A stretch of DNA of 64,000 bases from positions 1-64,000 of the forward strand of contig LLCB01000026.1 of assembly GCA_001414345.1 (NCBI GenBank). Direction: 5' to 3'. This stretch comes from Hymenoscyphus infarciens (Eukaryota > Ascomycota > Leotiomycetes > Helotiales > Helotiaceae). Of the stretch, positions 60,679 through 64,000 are shown piece after piece (the stretch's first letter is position 1; every line of letters begins with the position of its first letter). The notes beneath the pieces are model-generated. The model had not been told where the DNA came from, did no database searches, and was given only the letters and a program-made list of their open reading frames with translations. A program made the translations under genes and the position numbers.

Positions 60679-61719
60679 TCAACCATCATCTTCCGCATCG
60701 TCGTCCTCCTCGTCCTCGTCTTCCGCACTACTTCGACCACCAACTGGAGGTGCATTTAATTTTGCCTTCTTGCTTGGTGTAGAATTATCATCAGTAGCTT
60801 TTCGTTTGCTTCCTGATCCACCTCCACTGTTTGGCATGCCTTTAGCAGGGGTATCTAAAGGGACTTTGTCGCCATCATCTCCACCATCGCCCTTTGTTCT
60901 TTCAATCTCAGCAACTTCGTCAGCTGTCAAGAATCGGCCTCCTGGTCCTCTAGGTCTTCTCATAGCATGGTTATGTCTGCTTTCATGAAGATATGGTTTT
61001 CGACCTTTGGAGGTTAACCGAAGTGCTTCTTCTAGTCTTTGCCTAGCGACTCTTCGCTTTAATATTCTGTGGAATTGCTTTGCATTGACATAGAGAGGTG
61101 ATTCTTCCACTGCCGAGACAAGTTCGGGTGATTGTGGGTGTTGGTTAGGAGGTACCGCAGGTCGGGTGTGGTTCATAATCGGTTGTGAATTTGGAACAGC
61201 AGGACTGCCTCCTACCTGCTGGCTCATTCTCCGATTTTGGTTGATCTGGTGATTGATTTGATTGTTCACCTGCTGTGGAGATCTCGGTCCTTGACGCTCT
61301 CTCTTGATAGAGGATGTCATTTTTGGGGAGGTTTGTGACAGGTTGGAATCTGGGATTTGATAGCCCGAGTATGCTCCACTTGACGTACCAGCCGCTGCTG
61401 CCATTGCAGCTGCCTGGGGAGTAATTCCAGGCATGCCATAATGAGCACCAGACATAACTCCATAATTTGGTTGGTATGCCATTTGTTGCTGATGTATGGG
61501 ATGGCCCTGGCTTTGACCAGGCTGCTGAGGCTGCGAGGAGAGAATTGGGGAGGTTTGATTATGGACGGCGTGTTGTGAGTGTAGGGGCTGCTGGGAAGGA
61601 GAGGTAATGGTGGTTCCTGCGCCTGGGTGCTGGCCCGAATTCGGGTATCCAGCTTGAATGTGCTGGTTATGTCCATGTTGGGCAGGCGCCGGTTGCTGAT
61701 ACTGCGCGAAATCCATCAT
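60679..61719 (-). CDS. hapB: CCAAT-binding factor subunit HapB (NF-YA)
   Basis: Single open frame, 346 residues. The NF-YA/HAP2 core lies at about residues 206-266. It comprises the subunit-interaction helix (ESPLYVNAKQFHRILKRR, 206-223), a linker, and the DNA-binding part (RKPYLHESRHNHAMRRPRG, 240-258) followed by GPGGRFLT. The N-terminal half is Gln/Pro-rich, typical of the activation region. The C-terminus has a basic SKRKATDDN/KKAK stretch and an acidic tail. With HapC and HapE it forms the nuclear heterotrimer that recognises CCAAT and, in ascomycetes, works with HapX in iron regulation and in redox responses. Two consecutive ATGs mark the start. No intron is needed within the frame, and a 5' UTR intron is possible. 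Confidence 0.96.
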   Translation of the reverse strand: MMDFAQYQQPAPAQHGHNQHIQAGYPNSGQHPGAGTTITSPSQQPLHSQHAVHNQTSPILSSQPQQPGQSQGHPIHQQQMAYQPNYGVMSGAHYGMPGITPQAAAMAAAAGTSSGAYSGYQIPDSNLSQTSPKMTSSIKRERQGPRSPQQVNNQINHQINQNRRMSQQVGGSPAVPNSQPIMNHTRPAVPPNQHPQSPELVSAVEESPLYVNAKQFHRILKRRVARQRLEEALRLTSKGRKPYLHESRHNHAMRRPRGPGGRFLTADEVAEIERTKGDGGDDGDKVPLDTPAKGMPNSGGGSGSKRKATDDNSTPSKKAKLNAPPVGGRSSAEDEDEEDDDAEDDG

Positions 61720-64000
61720 TTGTACTATTTTCCTTCCAAAGTTGTAGGTGTGGTAGGCTGGATCGACTTCGTGTCGCGGCGGCGCAAAAGGTACGTCGCG
61801 TTGATTCGTAGCCTAGAAATTCCCAAAACTTCTTGGAAAGACGTCGCGGTATTTTCGAAAGGTGCAGGTCGAGTCTACAAGTCAATATGGTAATAGCGGT
61901 GTTCAACTCGGCGGATGTTCGAAGAAATGTTCGGCTTCGCAGATCTCGAGTACGCGTTGAACTGTTGTCGCAACTTGCAGGCGGCGGTACGTCGAGTAGG
62001 AAAGGACCCGTTCTTCAATTGGCATGCGATGTGTGCTGGCAGTTAATAGGTGTTCAACCGCAGCACAGCATATGCGGGCTGATGTAGTTAACGAGGCGTG
62101 CAAGTGGAGTTGCAAGGCTCGTAGAACCGGGTCGAACTCGACTACACGTGAGAAGGTAGGGCCGTATTATGGCTGCCGTTGCGCCTGAAGCTATTCGAAA
62201 CAATGTTTTGAATTGCTGCTCGTGGGGGCCTGGAGATTCACTAGCCACTCAATTAACGAGGCTTTCCCCAGAAAGTATCAACGGCTTTGGAGGAAGGATC
62301 CTATCGATAACGTTAGCTATCGTACTTGGGCAGCAGCTTAAGCAGGCGACGTGAGGCGATTGGGAGGGGGAAGCTATGAGCCGACGTTGAATTTTGCCTC
62401 GACCAGTGTGATGCGTTGGCCATGCATAAGGTCATGCCAAACTAGCTTACCTTGTCAATCAGCTTCCACTTCAAGTTCCTATTTCTGTCACCTGTGGCGC
62501 AAGGTATTCCAAGTTAATCCTGATTGAGGTTGAAGGCGAATTGTGTCGTGTTCGGGCGTGGTGGTGGTGGTTGTGATAGTATGTTCTTTCTGGCGTGCTT
62601 AGTTTTGACGCGACGTGCGATGGGTGGTGGTGGTGGTGGTGGGGGTTCGAGGTGAAGTAGCTTGGGCTGGCTAGCTAGCTTGGATGCGCCGTTGATTGCC
62701 GGGTCGTTCTGGAACAAAGGAGTTGAAGGAGAAATCCTCGACGCGCGAGTCTGTGATCAGTCAAATAGGTCAGTCAACTGTTTGGTTCGTAGCGCCTGCG
62801 GTTGGCGAACGCGCCGCTCCGTCGCGGTCGCGATCAGCACGATAGCTTGATCGTTGAAGCTCGCACCGCACGTTGGAATTAATTTTCCGCAGCGGGAGCA
62901 CGCCGGGGGAAGCTGGGAACGAACGACTCACCTTGGGGATGCGAGACCTCTCGAGTCTCCTGTCGCCGTGAATTGGGAAATCCAGCAGCAATCCCTTCCC
63001 GCAGCGGACGATAATCACGGGATTGGGTTGAGAGCCAATTGTCGTGGTGATGAAGCCTTTCGCGACTTTGACTGGACCGGTGGGTGGTGAAGATGACGAT
63101 TTGTGAGGTGTTTTGGGGATGGACGATTGGCTGTGTTCCGTGCAGAGGGTCAACCGGCTGCTGCGACACTCCAGGTACGGTTCGGCAACTTGGCTGGGCT
63201 GTAGGACAGACAGGAAAGTGACAGGACCGACGCGCCGGGTTTCTGAGGGACGACGACGACGACGACGGTTATTGTTGGTTCGTCTAAGGAAGACCGGGTG
63301 GTCACTTGTGAGTCGTGACTTGGGCGTGGATACGATACTGCTATCGATAGATAAATGGACTTTAATCGAGCGAGTAATCAATGGCGAGGAGCCTTTTCGG
63401 GAGGCCTTCTGGAAGGTTGATTTGATGGGTGCAATGATTGGTTGCGTGTGGTGTTGATGAAAGGAGGGAAGAGTTGTGAGTGGCTCAGAAGAAAAATGGG
63501 TTGACGGAGGCAGGGCAGGCTCATAGATACTGTAGGTAAGTAAAAAGGTTGGGCTGGGGGCCGGGCGGGTCAAAGAGGCGCGGGGAGGGGTCAGGTTGCC
63601 GCCTGGTGAATAATCCGAGGCTGCGCTTGCGCTGCGTACTCGAGGTCGAGTTCCTAGGATTTTTTGTGCTAGGCCGAGAACGATCTAGTTTGTTTGAGAG
63701 AGTATTTATAGCCGGGGTATATCTCAATTATAGAGCTTGATAAGAGTGAACTATAATCTGATATGAACTTAGTGTCTAAAACTAATAGCTAGAATGACTC
63801 CTCTTTCAATATTTTACTCATTACTAGTTTAGATAAGTATCACATGATAATACTCTATATAAACACTCTATTCTCACCGTAATTTAGACTATTCCCAACG
63901 TAAAACCTCCCTGTTTAGGTCATTTCGTCATTCCCGCGGCTGACAAAGATCTGACTTGGCTCTAGTGGTGACTCTTGTGACTCTTCCTCAGAGATTTCGG
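61720..64000. other. Upstream region of hapB, no other supported gene
   Basis: Probably contains the promoter and long 5' leader. There are ggt repeats at about 62,560-62,645 and a cga run at about 63,249-63,268. A 267-codon minus frame (63573-62770) is Ser/Pro/Thr/Arg-rich without a domain and looks like a composition effect. The last 250 bp become AT-richer. Confidence 0.45.

Noticed and set aside
62770..63573. 267-codon minus-strand ORF upstream of hapB
   Set aside because: Ser/Pro/Thr/Arg-rich, without domain, in low-complexity DNA, and overlapped by equally long frames on the other strand; more likely chance or leader sequence.
1..64000. tRNA and rRNA genes
   Set aside because: I scanned by eye for GGTTCGAATC-type T-loop sequences and for rRNA-like conserved stretches and found no convincing cloverleaf. 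tRNAscan-SE would be decisive.

Overview
The window is chromosomal DNA of a filamentous ascomycete (Pezizomycotina). A leotiomycete-like fungus is my best guess, by inference only. It has short spliceosomal introns (about 50-200 bp), a HapB/NF-YA gene, a Reg1-type PP1 regulatory subunit, NACHT-ankyrin remnants, and a large AT-rich block with the CpA-to-TpA signature of repeat-induced point mutation (RIP). No bacterial, viral or CRISPR feature was seen.

1-28,530 is a nested graveyard of RIP-mutated LTR retrotransposons. The boundaries can be read exactly. A 7,777-bp Copia element (3015-10791, 175-bp LTRs, TSD taaat) sits inside one LTR of a Gypsy element (2800-18673, 495-bp LTRs, TSD acttt, coding strand minus). 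The Gypsy element itself sits in an older minus-strand retroelement with integrase (fragments about 1,760-2,799 and 18,674-21,200). To the right are a tandem array with a period of about 180-240 bp (22.5-23.8 kb) and several copies of a short non-coding LTR element. One of these is complete (25863-28332, 309-bp LTRs, TSD gtttt). It shares its LTR ends and leader with the Gypsy element but carries a C-rich tract instead of gag-pol. Both autonomous elements carry an extra, degraded reading frame between pol and the 3' LTR, on the strand opposite to pol.

28.5-42 kb is a low-gene transition zone. It holds a doubtful GMC oxidoreductase relic, a clear tannase/feruloyl esterase pseudogene that has lost its catalytic-serine region, one intact-looking four-exon membrane protein gene, and three or four small inverted-repeat elements (a hAT-type MITE with 8-bp TSD, a TA-flanked MITE, a perfect hairpin and one weak candidate).

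42.6-64 kb is the conserved gene part, with all recognised genes on the minus strand. They are a Reg1/Hex2-like PP1 regulatory subunit (glucose signalling), a fructosamine/ketosamine-3-kinase (deglycation repair), a broken NLR-like gene (alpha/beta-hydrolase, NACHT and ankyrin) truncated at a MITE, and the CCAAT-binding factor subunit HapB. They are separated by long low-complexity intergenic stretches. The three intact minus-strand genes are unrelated housekeeping or regulatory genes and do not form a cluster.
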